From positions 26,848,944 through 26,912,943 of the forward strand of contig CM020502.1 in assembly GCA_009823395.1 (NCBI GenBank): a stretch of 64,000 bases of DNA, read 5' to 3'. Below, piece by piece: positions 35,427 through 48,112 of this stretch. Both the position numbers and the translations under genes were made by a program. This DNA comes from Thamnaconus septentrionalis. Its lineage: Eukaryota > Chordata > Actinopteri > Tetraodontiformes > Monacanthidae. The notes under the pieces are model-generated. The model worked only from the letters and a program-made list of their open reading frames with translations, had not been told where the DNA came from and did no database searches. Position 1 is the first letter of the stretch; each line of letters opens with the position of its first letter.

Positions 35427-36721
35427 GAGTAGGCACGAGTTAAGTGTTTCCCGCACTGGTGTGTTAATAACACGGGCAGGCAGAGTGGGGCGAGGGGGCC
35501 ACGTGCCGCCCCACCCGCTTCTCCTCCCCCGCCAGCTGTCGCATCCTTGTATCTGTAGGCGCTCTGACCGCTTCTAAACCTGAGAGCCACCAGGAGTTCA
35601 TTTTCTCCTGTCAGGCTGGGCGAGAGGTGTGGGGCAGGTGGGGGGTGGGGAGGTGGTAGGCGAGGAGATGGGGGTCGGGGGGTCACACAACCATTTTTCT
35701 CCCTCAACCGGACCGCATGTAGTCGCTTTCCCATTCAAGTCCTCCTTTCAAGCCTTTTAAAGCCTCTCTGGAGAAGATCAGCCCAGGTGTCGTGCTGAGG
35801 GGGGTGGAGGGGGGGGGGGCAGGCAGGCAGGCAGGGGGAGAAAAGGCGGGGTGGGCCGGGGATATATTTTCAATTTTTGTACGCCGCTGCTGTCGTCCTT
35901 GTCACCGCGCCGTGTAAATCAGAGCGCTGTCTGCCCGCGAACCGGCTAGGGAAAGAGAGCAGCGACTTTTTATCCCGACATCTGACTCCAAGGCTTTCAC
36001 TGGAGACCTCGCTGTTTACTCAGCCGGGAGGAGCAACATTGACGGCAAAAAAGATAAAGAAGAAGAAGAAGTGTGATGTCTTTTTGCCACGTGTTGTTAC
36101 TAAATGGCACAGGAACGTCAGAGACTGGCACACGGTGCAAACTTATTTAACTGTTGCATAGCAACAACCATCAGTTGATGGTCTGAACCACCAAGAAAAG
36201 ATGTTTTTTGTGGTTTTGAAAGAAGGTGAATTGAGACCGGTGGCTAGTAAAGGAGAAAAATAGAAGAATACGTTTTTGGGATATTTATAATAAATATGCG
36301 TGGGGAATAATGAAAACAAATGACACAAAAACGTGCTGCAGAAAGTAGTTCAGCAGCAGCAGAAGACCAACTGATGCTTTCATGGCTTGAGACGTGCCAA
36401 GGACAAAAATCATTGAATGTGACTGGTGATTTTCTTTAGGGAATCTGGACTTCCAGCTCTTCAGCTCTTCCACTTCCTGGTAATCAGTGGCATCGCTCGG
36501 TACCAGTTTACTCCAATTAAAGGAGCTGTCAGGTTAAAAGGGCTGCTGGCGGGTGAAGTTGGGGTTAACTCCCATCAGGCCCCTTGAGGCCTCCACTGCG
36601 AGGAAAACCTGCTGTGTTGTTTGAAAAGTTAAATGTAATCAGTCCCTTTTGCATCTACACACACACACACGCAAACACACACACTGTGCATTAACACAAA
36701 GTGTGTGCGCGTGATCGTGTC

Positions 36722-36729
36722 TGACGTCA
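36722..36729. promoter_or_regulatory. Palindromic CRE (CREB-type site)
   Basis: TGACGTCA followed by CAGTGATTAACAG. This is a full 8-base CRE in otherwise unique sequence. Motif evidence only. Confidence 0.3.
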
Positions 36730-37493
36730 CAGTGATTAACAGCAGCAACACGATGGTCTGATGCATAATTCAGCCGTCGTCACCTTCAGCCACTGCCAGA
36801 AATTGTGACTGTCTTTTTTGGAAGGAACACGTTGTTCCCTAAAAAAAAGAAGAAAAAGGGAAAAAAAAGAACGAGAAAAATGAAATTTGAAGCCAAAGGC
36901 GAAACATCCACGGTTGTACTGTGTCGGAGTCCATTACCTGAGACCACCTTAGTGTGAAATAACCAGCTGGATCAAAAAAAAGCCTCCTTTGGATTTTTCT
37001 TGTGAAACGGGGAGAGAGAAAAAAAATCACTGCGACTTTATTGGCCATAGCAAACACAACTTGTGTGATTAGAATGAAACCAACGACCTCTCACAATCAA
37101 ATCCTCTCCGTCCCCCTCAACCGCCTCCTAGTCTGCTCTCCTCTCTCTCCTCCATTGTCAGTATAAATAACCTCTCTGGCTCCTGATATGATAAACCCCC
37201 TAGGAGGAACAAATTACCCAGAATGCACCAAGCCAGGCAGCGTCGAGACTCACGCTGAGCCGCTCGATTACTGACGTAGGCTGCGGCTGGGCGGCGGCTG
37301 AATAGTGCCTGCTCATTTTGCGTCCCACCCCCACGTTTCTGTTTGCTGTGCGGTCAGAGTTCAGCATCAGGACCTGAGAGTCTGAGGGCGGCCGGCGGCG
37401 ATGCCCAGATAAACCACTTAAATACTGCGATGGAGACAAACTGTGCTTTCATGGCTATATCTGTTTCAGTTGTAGTTGTAGTTCTAAAGAAAA

Positions 37494-37562
37494 AAAAATG
37501 CAGCAACACTGGTAAGCTCAGGAGGGGGAGAGAAAGTGAAAGATGCTGCAATCTAAAATGTA
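37494..37562. mobile_element. Fragment of the GGTCCAGTGTGT MITE family
   Basis: GGTAAGCTCAGGAGGGGGAG and GATGCTGCAATCTAAAATG correspond to the inner part of the copies at 20617 and 40829. No ends are preserved. Confidence 0.6.
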
Positions 37563-38231
37563 ATGCCTTTCTATGCCTTTATTAATGTATGGTTTTACTT
37601 CTCACATATTTTCGTATATATTTTCGGATAGGTTTAGATTATATCTGTTTTGTTTTTGGTTGCTTTTGCATCTTTCCCTGTGATTTTAAAAAGCAGAATT
37701 CTTTGATGTTTTTGACATACTTGAAATGAAAATGACTGAAAAAAATAACTCTTTACGATCAGCTGTTCCTCAGCCAAAGCACTAGCTAACATCTCAGTGT
37801 GCCACAAAAAGACATCCTCTAAACAGCAGCTGTACTGCATCTCCAACATATCCATTAGTGCCATTACAAACGTCAAAGACCAGTGAGCAAGACGAGCAAG
37901 CGACTCCCAGTGGTGCCTCTCTGTCCACACACTCATTCACTCACATATTATTGTCAGAAAGCTACAGTTAAGTTTAAAAAAAAAAATGTTTTTACCACCA
38001 TACAGGACCGTCAACACATTTTCATTATTATTCTGCGTGCTGCCGTCCTTCATCTCCGTCTCTGTCAGACGACTTAGTGTTCGACATCCAGAAGGACTCG
38101 TCCAGTCCAGCGACTTGCGCTGATTTACATGTAATTACATCCAGGCAAATTTGTTTGGCAAACAATCAGTGAAAACGTCAGCGTGTCACAAGTTGACGCT
38201 GGCAAAAATACAAATTAATACACGAAGGAAG

Positions 38232-38232
38232 C

Positions 38233-38305
<73 letters not shown>

Positions 38306-38315
38306 GGGGGGGGGG
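38232..38315. repeat. (GT)n followed by a G13 run
   Basis: About 34 GT units running into thirteen consecutive G. Confidence 0.95.
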
Positions 38316-39229
38316 TGGGGGGCTGGTGCCTCTTCACGACGGCTCTCCAACTTGAAACAAACAAAATGCCACGTCAGTCACTCTCTCACTCTGCCGGCTT
38401 GAAGACCCTTTAGTGAGCTGAAGCCCCCCCCACACACACACACACATTTCTCCACTCTCAGATCGGTGGTGGTGGCGGCGGCTTGCCCCCTCCGCTCCCC
38501 CCCACATCAATCACTCCACGGCCCCGTTGCGCTCGAATAAAGCCTGACTGGCACCGCTGAGGGAATTAGAGGTGTGTGTGTGTGTGTGTGTGTGTATGCG
38601 CGCGCTTGAGTGTGGCGCCTCGCCAGGTCACACGCACACAGAGGTCCACACGTCTCTGTTTACTCTTACGGGCTGCGCTCCAGAAGGAGCGGCGCTCAAA
38701 ATGGCAGCTGCCTCGCACGCCCACGCTAGCCGCTGACATTTATCTCCTCCTGCCTCTCAGTGTCGGTCACATGGGCCGGTGGAGGACCCCCAACGGGTTC
38801 ACTCGGCTCCACGAATGGCCCGAATGACGCTTCACCCTTTGCACTGACCCCCACACACACACCCGAGGATCCGCAACTCGTCCTATCATGTCCGTGCGCG
38901 GATCAGCGTGGCATCCGAGCCGCGGCGTCCTCTTTGTGTCAGCATGATGAGTGGTGACAGCGCTCCCAGTCACGTCTTTTGTTGTGTTGTGCTCGCGCAG
39001 GCGTGTTGTGCGTCGCTGTGTTCATCGCGAGCGAGCGAGCGAGTCACGAGCCGCTCGTGGCCCCGAAGGTTGCGCCGCGCCGGGGCTTATGGCAGTTCGT
39101 GATGACCCCTTTATGCATTTTATTTTTCACCGTGGAGCCAACATCTTCCTGGCACCTGCACCTTCTGCCTCTGCTTACTGCTGATAGGTGGAGGAGGGAA
39201 GCTTCTCTTTCCAGCTGTCTCACCTGTGA

Positions 39230-39243
39230 TCACTAGAGGGCGC
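39230..39243 (+). promoter_or_regulatory. CTCF-like site, plus orientation
   Basis: TCACTAGAGGGCGC matches 13 of 14 positions of the CTCF core (CCASYAGRKGGCRS). Candidate boundary or loop anchor by motif only. Confidence 0.45.
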
Positions 39244-40828
39244 TCCTCGCTTTAACGCAAACTCAACTGTCGCATTGATTCTCTGCATGTCAGTAAATAT
39301 CTAGCGAGGACGTCTCAGAAAACACTCATATCTAAACAAACCACCTTCTTTTAACGTCCGATGAATAAACCTGGAGCGTCTCCAGGATAATGATGCTGTT
39401 GCTGCTTTTGGGATGGAAATGAAGAAGTGATGGTGATTAAAAGCGGCGAGGTGAGAAGTTTTCTCCCAGCAGGACGGCCGCTGATAAGGACTTTGTGCGG
39501 TGTTTCGCTCGCAGATGGTCGTCCTCTCCTCTGCGGCCAAAAACTCTCTGGCTTCTTTCATCCCCTCTTCACAGCGTTGTTTTCCCTTTTTTTTCTGGAC
39601 CAGTCCCTCAACCACATGCCCGGCCTCGGCCTCGCCGCTCGCAGGAAGTAGGGGGCTTCACCTTCAAACGACTCTTTCAGCCTAAAAAAAAAAAATCCGG
39701 AGCCACTGCTGCTGTGGAAAGTTTCTCTGATGTTTACAGCATAAAAACCCAGAAAAACTGCTTCATCCTGCTGTTTTCCATCACAAGGCGCTGCTGATGA
39801 AAACCCAAATAAAATCATTCCGTCGCCCTTGCGTCATCACATCTTTTTTGTCAGCTAACAAGTAGTTCATTATGCTGTTTGGCTCGTGCCGAAGCGCTTT
39901 GGCGTTCCCCTCTTATTTAAAATCAGCCCCCTGAAATTGATGTCAAGCGGCGGCGGCGGGGAAAAAGGTGCGGCGGCAAAGATCTGGTGGAAATCTGTCC
40001 TGCAACATGTTCCCGCTGCAGCAGCTGTTCAGTCCATTCCGTCCCAAATGTTCCAGAGACGTCAATAAACAGAGAAATTGATTAGAAAAACGGTCGGCAA
40101 GCTGTTCCGTGCGCCTCCAGGGTGCAGTGGCGAGAGAGAGAGATGCCGGCCTCGCCGTGCGTGTTTGTCTTTGAATGTGCAAACCACCGAAGGTCTGCTG
40201 AGAACCTTCGCTCTGGGATTATTTGCTCATCTGTCCTTCTGAAGTAAATAATGAATTTTGAAGGGCGAAAATAAGGGAAATTAAAAACTCAGCTCAGTAC
40301 ATGGTTTATGGTCTTGTTCTGAGGTGTGTGGGATCACACAGTACCTATATAGAAGCACTGACAGACCACAGGAACCCAAACACGTCCAGCCGGGTAACAC
40401 CAGATGGAATTTGTCACGTCTTTTCATTTTTTAAGGGAGCAGCATTTTCACACTAATTCCCAGTGTTCAAGGATGTGTAAGGGACGGCTTAACACCAATG
40501 CACCATCCTCGGTTTCCATGACGACTGTGATCCCTGTATGATAATCCGATTGCAACTATAGCTGTGGAAAAAGGCCTTCATTCTTCATTCTTTTTCTGAT
40601 CCAAGAAGATTTTCAACACGAGCAGAGTGGAGTTGTGTGTTTGAGCAGGTGAAGCCTGATGGGCGGGTCCGACCTGTTACGTGTGGAACTCCACCGAAGG
40701 TGTTTCCTGACTTCCAGTCGGGGTGCAGATGTTGGCGGTTCGTTACAAGCAGTCGTGGTGATGGGGAGAAGGTTTTTTGAGACATCATGGATTTGTGATT
40801 TCTATGGACTGTAGTAACCACTGGAGTC

Positions 40829-41317
40829 TAAAGGTTAAGTGTGTAATATTTGGAGATTTTGAAGGAGAAGCAGTGACATCAAGTGGTTATATTTTAGATT
40901 GCAGCATCTTTCTCTCTCCCTCCCCCTCCTGAGCTTGCCGGTGAACTACTTTGGCATGCACACCCAAACCGGCATACCTCATCCACCGTCTTCTTTGTTG
41001 GTTTATTTGAGGCTGTGTGCGTTCACCCTAAATGTGAAACGCACCGCTGGATTGTCCACATCAGGCTTCCTTAAAAATAAATAAATATGGAGGTGCAAGA
41101 TCGCAGGTAAGTGGCAGCTCTTGATCTACATCCTGTATATTATTATTATTATTATTATCATTATATATATGAGAACCATTCTATGGATTGGAAAGCCAAA
41201 TGACTTTTATTGTACAGCGATTGTATTTATTCATGTATTTATGGACTGTATATTCATTTTTTTATCAATATAAAAATCATAAATAAATCAAGCCAAATAT
41301 GGGACACTGTACCTTTC
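40829..41317. mobile_element. Near-complete MITE (GGTCCAGTGTGT family)
   Basis: Begins CTAAAGGTTAAGTGTGTAATATTTGG and ends CCAAATATGGGACACTGTACCTTT, so the terminal inverted repeats are visible though diverged. About 489 bp. The right half matches the element at 1-162. The left half is the inverse of part of the element at 20617-21040. An ATT repeat lies at 41139-41163. Confidence 0.8.
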
Positions 41318-41486
41318 AGGTGCACGAGAGGAGGAATTGCAAATTAGTTTAGTAGCTTAATGCAGAATGAGAATTTCAAATATGGAGCCAATTTATCCTG
41401 ATGAGGATCAGCTTATTTGGGGAAAAAAACAAAATCTCGCTGTGCTGCTTTCTGGAGCTTCCTTACTGTGAATCACCACCAGACTG

Positions 41487-41517
<31 letters not shown>

Positions 41518-42333
41518 GCAGCGGTTTCGGTTCCTGTATAATTCAATCCCTACCTGGCTCTCCTCTCACGCCACTGAGGACACATTGGTTCCGCCCTAAT
41601 GAAGTTTCCTGTGTCCCGACAACGAAGACCTGCCTGAAGGGCACCGCTGTGTGGCTGGCTGAGTGTGACCCGAGTGCGGGGAGAAGTTCTGAAGAACACG
41701 CCGTCGCACCTCAAAAGGAAAATCAGTGTCCACACAAGTGATTACAGGAGAGGTTGGGATGCGTTTTTTCCTCGGATACCGACAGAAAAGTCTGAAGCCG
41801 AGCGATTCTGCGTGCTAGTCGCGCATCACCGTTGTGAAGTGAAGGTTGCGTTTGTGTGCTTGCATATCGGAGGAGTTTGCCGTGAATTGACTCAGCGACC
41901 CGCGAGGTCAGCAGCAGCTGCTTCAGCGGGCCAGAAGTGGCGCTCATTGATTCGGGGGTCTACAGAGATCTGGAGGGGTTAATGAGCCCCCAGCGTGCTC
42001 TGCCATCCAATCAGAAAACAGCCCAGCCCCGTTCTCAAACAGCCAGACCTTAATAGCCTGACTGATGGGCTAATGGGCACAATCACGCTTGTGTCGTTTC
42101 TGCACGAGGAGCCTGCACGAGGGGCGTTTCTCTGCAAACCTGGCAGTCCAGCGTTTTTGCCTGATCAAAAAAATCGGCCAAATTGATTTTGTGGCAGAAA
42201 ATGGCAAAAATAAACTGATGGAGACAATCTGCCCTTTACCTCATCTCGTCATGAACACTTCCTGTTTTTGGCCCGGAAAACACCCTCCCTCCAGGACTCA
42301 GAGGAAAGGACTGCCAGCCTTCCCAGCTCTGGA
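41318..42333. other. Non-coding stretch
   Basis: Contains the (CAG)n at 41488 and otherwise unique sequence. Confidence 0.6.
41488..41522. repeat. (CAG)n microsatellite
   Basis: About 11 CAG units with one AAG. Confidence 0.9.
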
Positions 42334-42630
42334 CATCTACAAACTCATTTCACTTGAGTTGCTCACCTGGTGCGTGATGCCCACAAAAAAAAGGCAGACA
42401 TCTTGAATTTCTGTTACTCATGTGATGCATCAGAAGGTACCAGCCAATCAGAACGAGCCGAGACATCAACACTCTCACTGTTGTGAGCAGTGTTTCAGGT
42501 CAGAGGCGTCCTGTTAGCTGTTTTACAGACATTTAGTTTTTGTATTGCAGTCTATGGAGAAAATGCTTTTTGGGCCCCGTGTAATTTCTTTCTTGCAATA
42601 CCACAGGTGACCACCGGAAAAAAAACAGCA
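42334..42630. mobile_element. Second copy of the 18.5-19.2 kb repeat family
   Basis: Shares, in order, CATTTCACTTGAGTTGCTCACC, AGCCAATCAGAACGAGCCGA, GTTTCAGGTCAGAGGCGTCC and TTGTATTGCAGTCTATGGAG with the copy at 18656-19130. The flanking 66-bp repeats of that copy are absent here. Confidence 0.6.
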
Positions 42631-43367
42631 CACCAGCAGAGCGGCAGCACCAAGTCTAATTCTAATTCATCCATGGGCCCCGCCCACAAACCCTCCACTG
42701 ATGCCAAACGTTGGCTTTCTTGCCTGCAACCCCCACCTGCCACCACTCGCTAATCCCCCAAGTTAATGATTGGATCAAATTGCTGTTACAGGCAGCTGTG
42801 TGCGCTTCTTTCTTTCTTTCTTTTCCTTCCATTCCACGTCCTTCCCAGTTGGAGCCGATCCCCTCTGAGCGACTCTTCCAATCATTCGCTGTGGCTTCCT
42901 GCCCCTCAGCACCGCCGCCTGCCTTCCCTTCCTTCCTTTTCTCGCTCTCCATGTTTACTCGGGTTGTCAAGACCTGACAAGCCGCCCGACTCGGCCTGAC
43001 GCTTGCTCTGCTCCCTCCTGAGCCGTGCCGACGGACGGCCCCCCGGCGCCCGAGGGGTCACTCGGCTCCGGCAACTGAAAAATCGGGCTCATTTAGGGGG
43101 AGATTTATGGAGAAAGTAGCCGACATCTGGAGCTGGGAGGAGTCCAATTAGCCGGACATGAGGGATATTTGAGGAGGAAACTTCCTTCCTGCCTTCCTCG
43201 CATCATCTTGAGTGAATTTGGTTTCTTTGGCATTAGAACCAAATATCCATTATTATTGTCTTTCACTGCAGAAGCTCTCCAGTAGCCCAGTGATGCTGCG
43301 ACATCCCTTCATCATAAATACACCCCAGCTGTCTCCTCAAAATAAGGACCCAGTCTCATATCTCAGG

Positions 43368-43406
<39 letters not shown>

Positions 43407-45490
43407 CCCTCGCACATCCTTTATTCACTCGGGCGACTTCTCCACTCGAGTGGCACCAGACAGGGGGGTGGCTGCTGGGTGATTGTCTCATTGTGCTTTG
43501 GAGGCTGCTGCTTCACCGAGCCGTCCTCCTTGTCTCGGCTTAAGCTCTTTAACAGAGACAAAGCGCCGTGTCATTTCTCCCCAACGCTGCCTAATTCCTT
43601 GAAATGTCACCGCAGCGCCGCCGACTCACACTCTCGTAAACTCTGTGACGCTCCGGCTCTCTGGAAACGCAGCCCCTGGCTTTTCCTCTCTGTGTATTTT
43701 CACCCTCCACTTGATGGAATCGTACGACTTCCAACACACTGTTTGTTTCCTGGTTGGGGGCATGGATGGGGTCGGGGGTGGGGGTGAGCGGGATGGGGTT
43801 CTGCTCTGCTGCCTCGGGGCCAGAGTTGCCTCCTGAGCTGCCGCTACTGCTGACTCTGAACCGTCTTTGAGTCATTCGTCACGTCTGAGTAGTTGTACGT
43901 TTTTATTGTTTTGTCTGTTTTTTTTTTTTACGTTATTTGGAGTTTTCTTTCGCCGCCGCTGCCGCCTCCTCCCTGTGAATGGCCCGCGGCCACGCAGCGG
44001 GCGCCGGCCTCCCTCGCCACTCCCGGCAGGGCGGGTGACAGCTTGCGTGGTCAGGGGTCGTCAGCCCGCAGATGGTTGCAGACCATAAACACAATCAAAC
44101 ATCAGGGTGTCGCTTTCCAGGCGCTAAATCCACGCGTTCAGCGACGCCATTTTATCCTTCTTTTCTATTTCTTTCCTCCGCCTCCTCTCTCTCCTCCCTC
44201 GCAACCGACTCTGCTGCTTTCGATTTCCATCACTTTGACCTTTTTTTTTTCCCACGCATCGGACTTTTTGATTGAATATCTTTAATCGTAACAGCAGCGC
44301 GAAGGCGGCGTCTCCTCCGACAACTTACAAGCAATCGGGCCGCTGTAATGAGATGCATGGGCTGCCCCTGGATATTAATGGCCCCTATAAATCACCTGTT
44401 TATCGGAGCTGCAGCCAGCGCCCAGTGCTGCTGCAGCCACCTTCAAGATGTCCCGTCTCGCTAATCTTGATTAATTCTGTTTACCCCCCCCTGCCGCATC
44501 CCCCCACTCACCCATTCCCCCAGACTAGCCACTGTAGGTCCGGTAATTTGAAGCGACTTTTCCAGAGAAGTCGAGACCTCCTTCCTTCCTTCTTTCCTCC
44601 TCCAGCTTCTTCAAGGTTACACGCTCACATTGAATTTGGTGGCGTAGCAACATTTAGCTCCTCGTTCGGCGGAGGCGGAGCAACGGATGCACAAAAGATC
44701 TTTTTCCTCCCTTCAAATGAGATAAAAAAAAGGTGAGAAAAAAAAAATCACACACAGCGTACGCTCCACGGAGCCGCGGGCCCCATTTGCCTAATGATGG
44801 CGCCGGAGAGGCTCTCCTCCAGCTACAATGGCGCCTGATTGTATGGTGCTCAGCATTAAGGCAGATTGTGCCCTCCCGGTTGCCGGTTCTTATTTCAAAC
44901 GCTGGGACGGAAAAACTCTTTTGTTTGGCGGCTCGATGCCTCCGGAGAGCACAGTTTTATTTCTGTCTAATCGCTCGGCGGCTCGACTGATCAGCTGATC
45001 CACTCCACAAGGGGAAAAATGAGGGAAACAAATCACTGCACTTGTGTGCCATTTTGAGCGATTAGATGAAGGTCGCCTGACGTCTGATTGACCAGTTTTG
45101 ATGGCTGCCTTGTCATGAGTGGAGGATTTTTTTCTTCCTTTCTTCTTCTACTTCACCTGAAGGAAAATAGTTTTATTCAGGCTTTTTTTTCCCCCCACAG
45201 CCGCAGTAGCTCAACATTGGGGCAGTAATGAAATAAAAAATTGCGCCGGATATTCAAGGTGATCCGTCTCAGTAATTGGGGAGAGTTACAACCGAATGTA
45301 CAATCAGCGGCGATGTCGTTTTTTTCAATTTGAGCTCATCACGCTTCCTATTTTCCACTTAGGTTACTGAAGTGAATGGTGGGATAAAACTGATTAAAGT
45401 GATTCTGTCCTGCATGGAAGGACGTGAGCATCTCTGTCGCCCCGAAATTAAGCCGTAATGAGAGAAAGGCGAGACGTGAGCCGAGGCTAT
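42631..45490. other. Non-coding stretch with possible conserved segments
   Basis: A TTTC run lies at 42808-42827. The segments 44335-44420 (GGATATTAATGGCCCCTATA) and 45195-45310 (AATTGGGGAGAGTTACAACC) have low-repeat, motif-dense character of the kind seen in conserved non-coding elements. This is impression only. Confidence 0.4.
43369..43403. repeat. (GT)n microsatellite
   Basis: Perfect GT repeat. Confidence 0.95.
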
Positions 45491-45584
45491 TTTAAAGGTC
45501 CCCTATGCTATTTTCACAATGCATTGTTATTTTTTTTTCCTGATCCCAGACTCCAGTGGAGCAGCTTCACATAATTAACCATCC

Positions 45585-45622
<38 letters not shown>

Positions 45623-45673
45623 ACGTGTGTCCGATGTGTGTTTCGAGTACTACTACTTTTAAACTCTCCCTCT
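45491..45673. mobile_element. MITE-like repeat beginning TTTAAAGGTCCCCTATGC
   Basis: The start TTTAAAGGTCCCCTATGCTA resembles a common teleost non-autonomous DNA element. The internal CTCCAGTGGAGCAGCTT recurs at 51419-51432. The right end is uncertain because a (GT)n tract interrupts it. Confidence 0.5.
45591..45619. repeat. (GT)n inside a MITE-like element
   Basis: GT repeat within the element at 45491-45673. Confidence 0.95.
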
Positions 45674-48075
45674 AGAGGATTACCCCTATTATTCCTTAAT
45701 TTTCTTTTCCCCCCTAACTTCTAATACCCAGAATGCACTGAGCAGAGAGTGATGAAGGGAAAGCCCCCGGTGCTGGGTCACATACATCTCAAATGGAAGC
45801 CTGTAATAGAGCAATTTCAGCCCAGCCTGCAGCGACCCCCACCTTTATTCACGTTCTATGGCCTCCTCTTGAGAGACCTCCCCTCCCCCTGCACCCCTTC
45901 CCGTCCCTCCTCCCCACTCCACCCCCACGGCCTGGCCCCACCCCTCCTTTAGGGATAAAATGAAATGAAAGATGATGGCGCCGGAGGATGAGGCCCAGGT
46001 TACTGATGGTAATGGTCTGTTTGTCAGGCCGCCTCCCTTCCAGCCTCATTTTGTTCACTGGGCGGCCTCCCGGGGGCGCCGCACCTCACTCCAAGGTCAC
46101 AGGGGCCTAGCCCCTCCCCCGCAGCCCTTGGCTCCCTCAGGTGTAGCCGGGCCGGGTACAACCGCGGCGAGATCCGTGGTAATAAGGCTCGGCTCCTCTC
46201 GGCTGCACACAGAGCTGAGAGGAGGCGGGATTCAGAGCGTGGCGGCCGTGTTGTTGATAAAAATGTTTGGGAAAATAGCTGTAAAAGCGCCGTAATGAAT
46301 CAGAGGAACCTGGGGGGGAGGGAAGACGGGCGAGAAAGCATGAAAACCATCCAGTGGCTGTGACTTCCCGCTCGGCCCATTGGTTCCCTCCACTGATGGA
46401 TTTTCAAAAGGCTGTCCTCCGTTTCACGCTTGTGAAACCGTCATAGATCATCATTTTTCTCCAGCCGGAGCATCACATCACCAGCAAACATGAAATTCGA
46501 GCCTATTAAAATGGAATTTAGTGACTGATACAGAATTTCTCGGATTTTACATGGCTGTGGCCGTGTTTTATTACAGCTGTAAAAAATTTCAAGGATATCA
46601 TAAAAAAAACCCGCTGATTTGACATCAGACCAGCTGCTTTTAAACGGAGGAATATGTTTTCATCCGCATACAGACATTTATTTCTGCTCGGCAGCCTGCT
46701 GTGCTGTGGCCCTTCTGCGTGAGGACCCCGAGGCCTGCAGACGGCAAAAAACCCAGGCGTCTCTACCGCGCGCCACACGCGAGACACACAAATTTGCAAA
46801 GCGAAGCTAAAGATGCCGTCGGCACTTTTTGGTAGAGAAAAGAAAGTGAGGCAGGCGGGATGAGCAGCAGCAGCAGGTACAAGCAGAGCCAGAACAACAT
46901 CAGTAGGATTATGTCTTGTTGCCAATTAGCCATCCTATTTTTTTTTTTAACCACTTTTTCTTTTTTTGCTTGAGCTTCTCATGTCTGATGCCTGCGTGTG
47001 GGGCAGGTGGAAACTGTAACCTGTTCAACTTGTGCAGTTCTTGGAAGCACGTGAGACCTGATGGAGAGAGAGAGAGAACAGAGCGAGCGACAGAGGGGCG
47101 AGCGACCAGCTCTTTAAATATGAACAGACAGTTTTATGTGAAGCCCAGACTCTGTGGCCTCGTGAAACTATCAGCGCTGATTAAACGACTCGCAGTGACA
47201 AACGATTCATCAGCTGCGTCCTCGGGCCCGGCGCTCTGGATGGCTCCGCCCCCAGCGGCGCTGACCTCCACCCGGGGTTCTCTGCTTTGGCTCGGCGGCG
47301 CCGGTCCAGCTTGGCCGGCCGGCGTTCCTCCTCCTCTTCCCTGTCTGATCCGATTGGGATCGGCAGTGAGTGACGCGGCCATGAGCCGCCGCCAAACTGG
47401 GCCTCAGCTCAGACGTCGGACTGGGAAAAGGTCCCGCTGATGCAGATCCTCCTGCTGTTTACCAGAAAAAAAAGGAATTTATCATCTGATTATCAAGGCT
47501 GATTTGAATGTCTGAGTGTCTTCGTTTTTAACGCGACATTCAGAGAAATCAGGCCAGAGCTGGCAGGGAGGTGAGCATCTTCAGGCTGCTGCTGCTGGGA
47601 GCAGAGCTGTGAGTCTGCTCAGGCCTGCCACCTAGAGGCAGAAACAATAATGACAAATAAATATTAAAATTATTGACGCAAGTTAATGAGATCATATTTA
47701 TTTAGTGATTAAGCAACTAGTTTTGCAAATAGCAGAAACTGTGTATTTATAGCCATATAGAAATACAGAGGGATGGATGGATGATTGACAGGCTTTGCCC
47801 CTCCCCCTCCCGAGGGCCCTGCTGGATCTTCTCTCCCTCTGGACCTCGTCTCTTGTCATGCTGCCCGCCACCTCCTTCCAGCTGAGCGGCTTCCAGAGGC
47901 ACTTTTTCTCCCCCGGCGGAGCTGGAGGGAATGAAAAACATGACCAGCTCATTGTTCTCGGGGACGGATGTCAGGGAGGACGGGGCGCAGCGGCGGCCGG
48001 CGAGCCCTGACACCGCCGGCCGCCATGAGAGGGAACTAATTGCCCCCCTAATTGCTCTCGGAGGCTTGTCTCCGT

Positions 48076-48112
48076 CGGGTCGGTCGGTCGGTCGGTCGGT
48101 CGGTCGGTCGGT
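48076..48112. repeat. (GGTC)9 microsatellite
   Basis: Tetranucleotide repeat with a CpG at every unit junction. Confidence 0.95.

Larger units (their letters stand above)
34061..37493. other. Non-coding stretch downstream of the REST sites
   Basis: Contains a G13 run near 34497, GC-rich sequence with a possible donor (CCTCAG|GTGAGC at 34970), the POU-like cluster at 35411, G-rich blocks (35631-35682, 35798-35861) with (GGCA)4, and a CRE at 36722. No coding exon. Confidence 0.5.
37563..40828. other. Non-coding stretch
   Basis: Holds the long (GT)n-G13 tract, a CGAG run at 39027-39043 and a CTCF-like site at 39230. No gene recognised. Confidence 0.6.
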
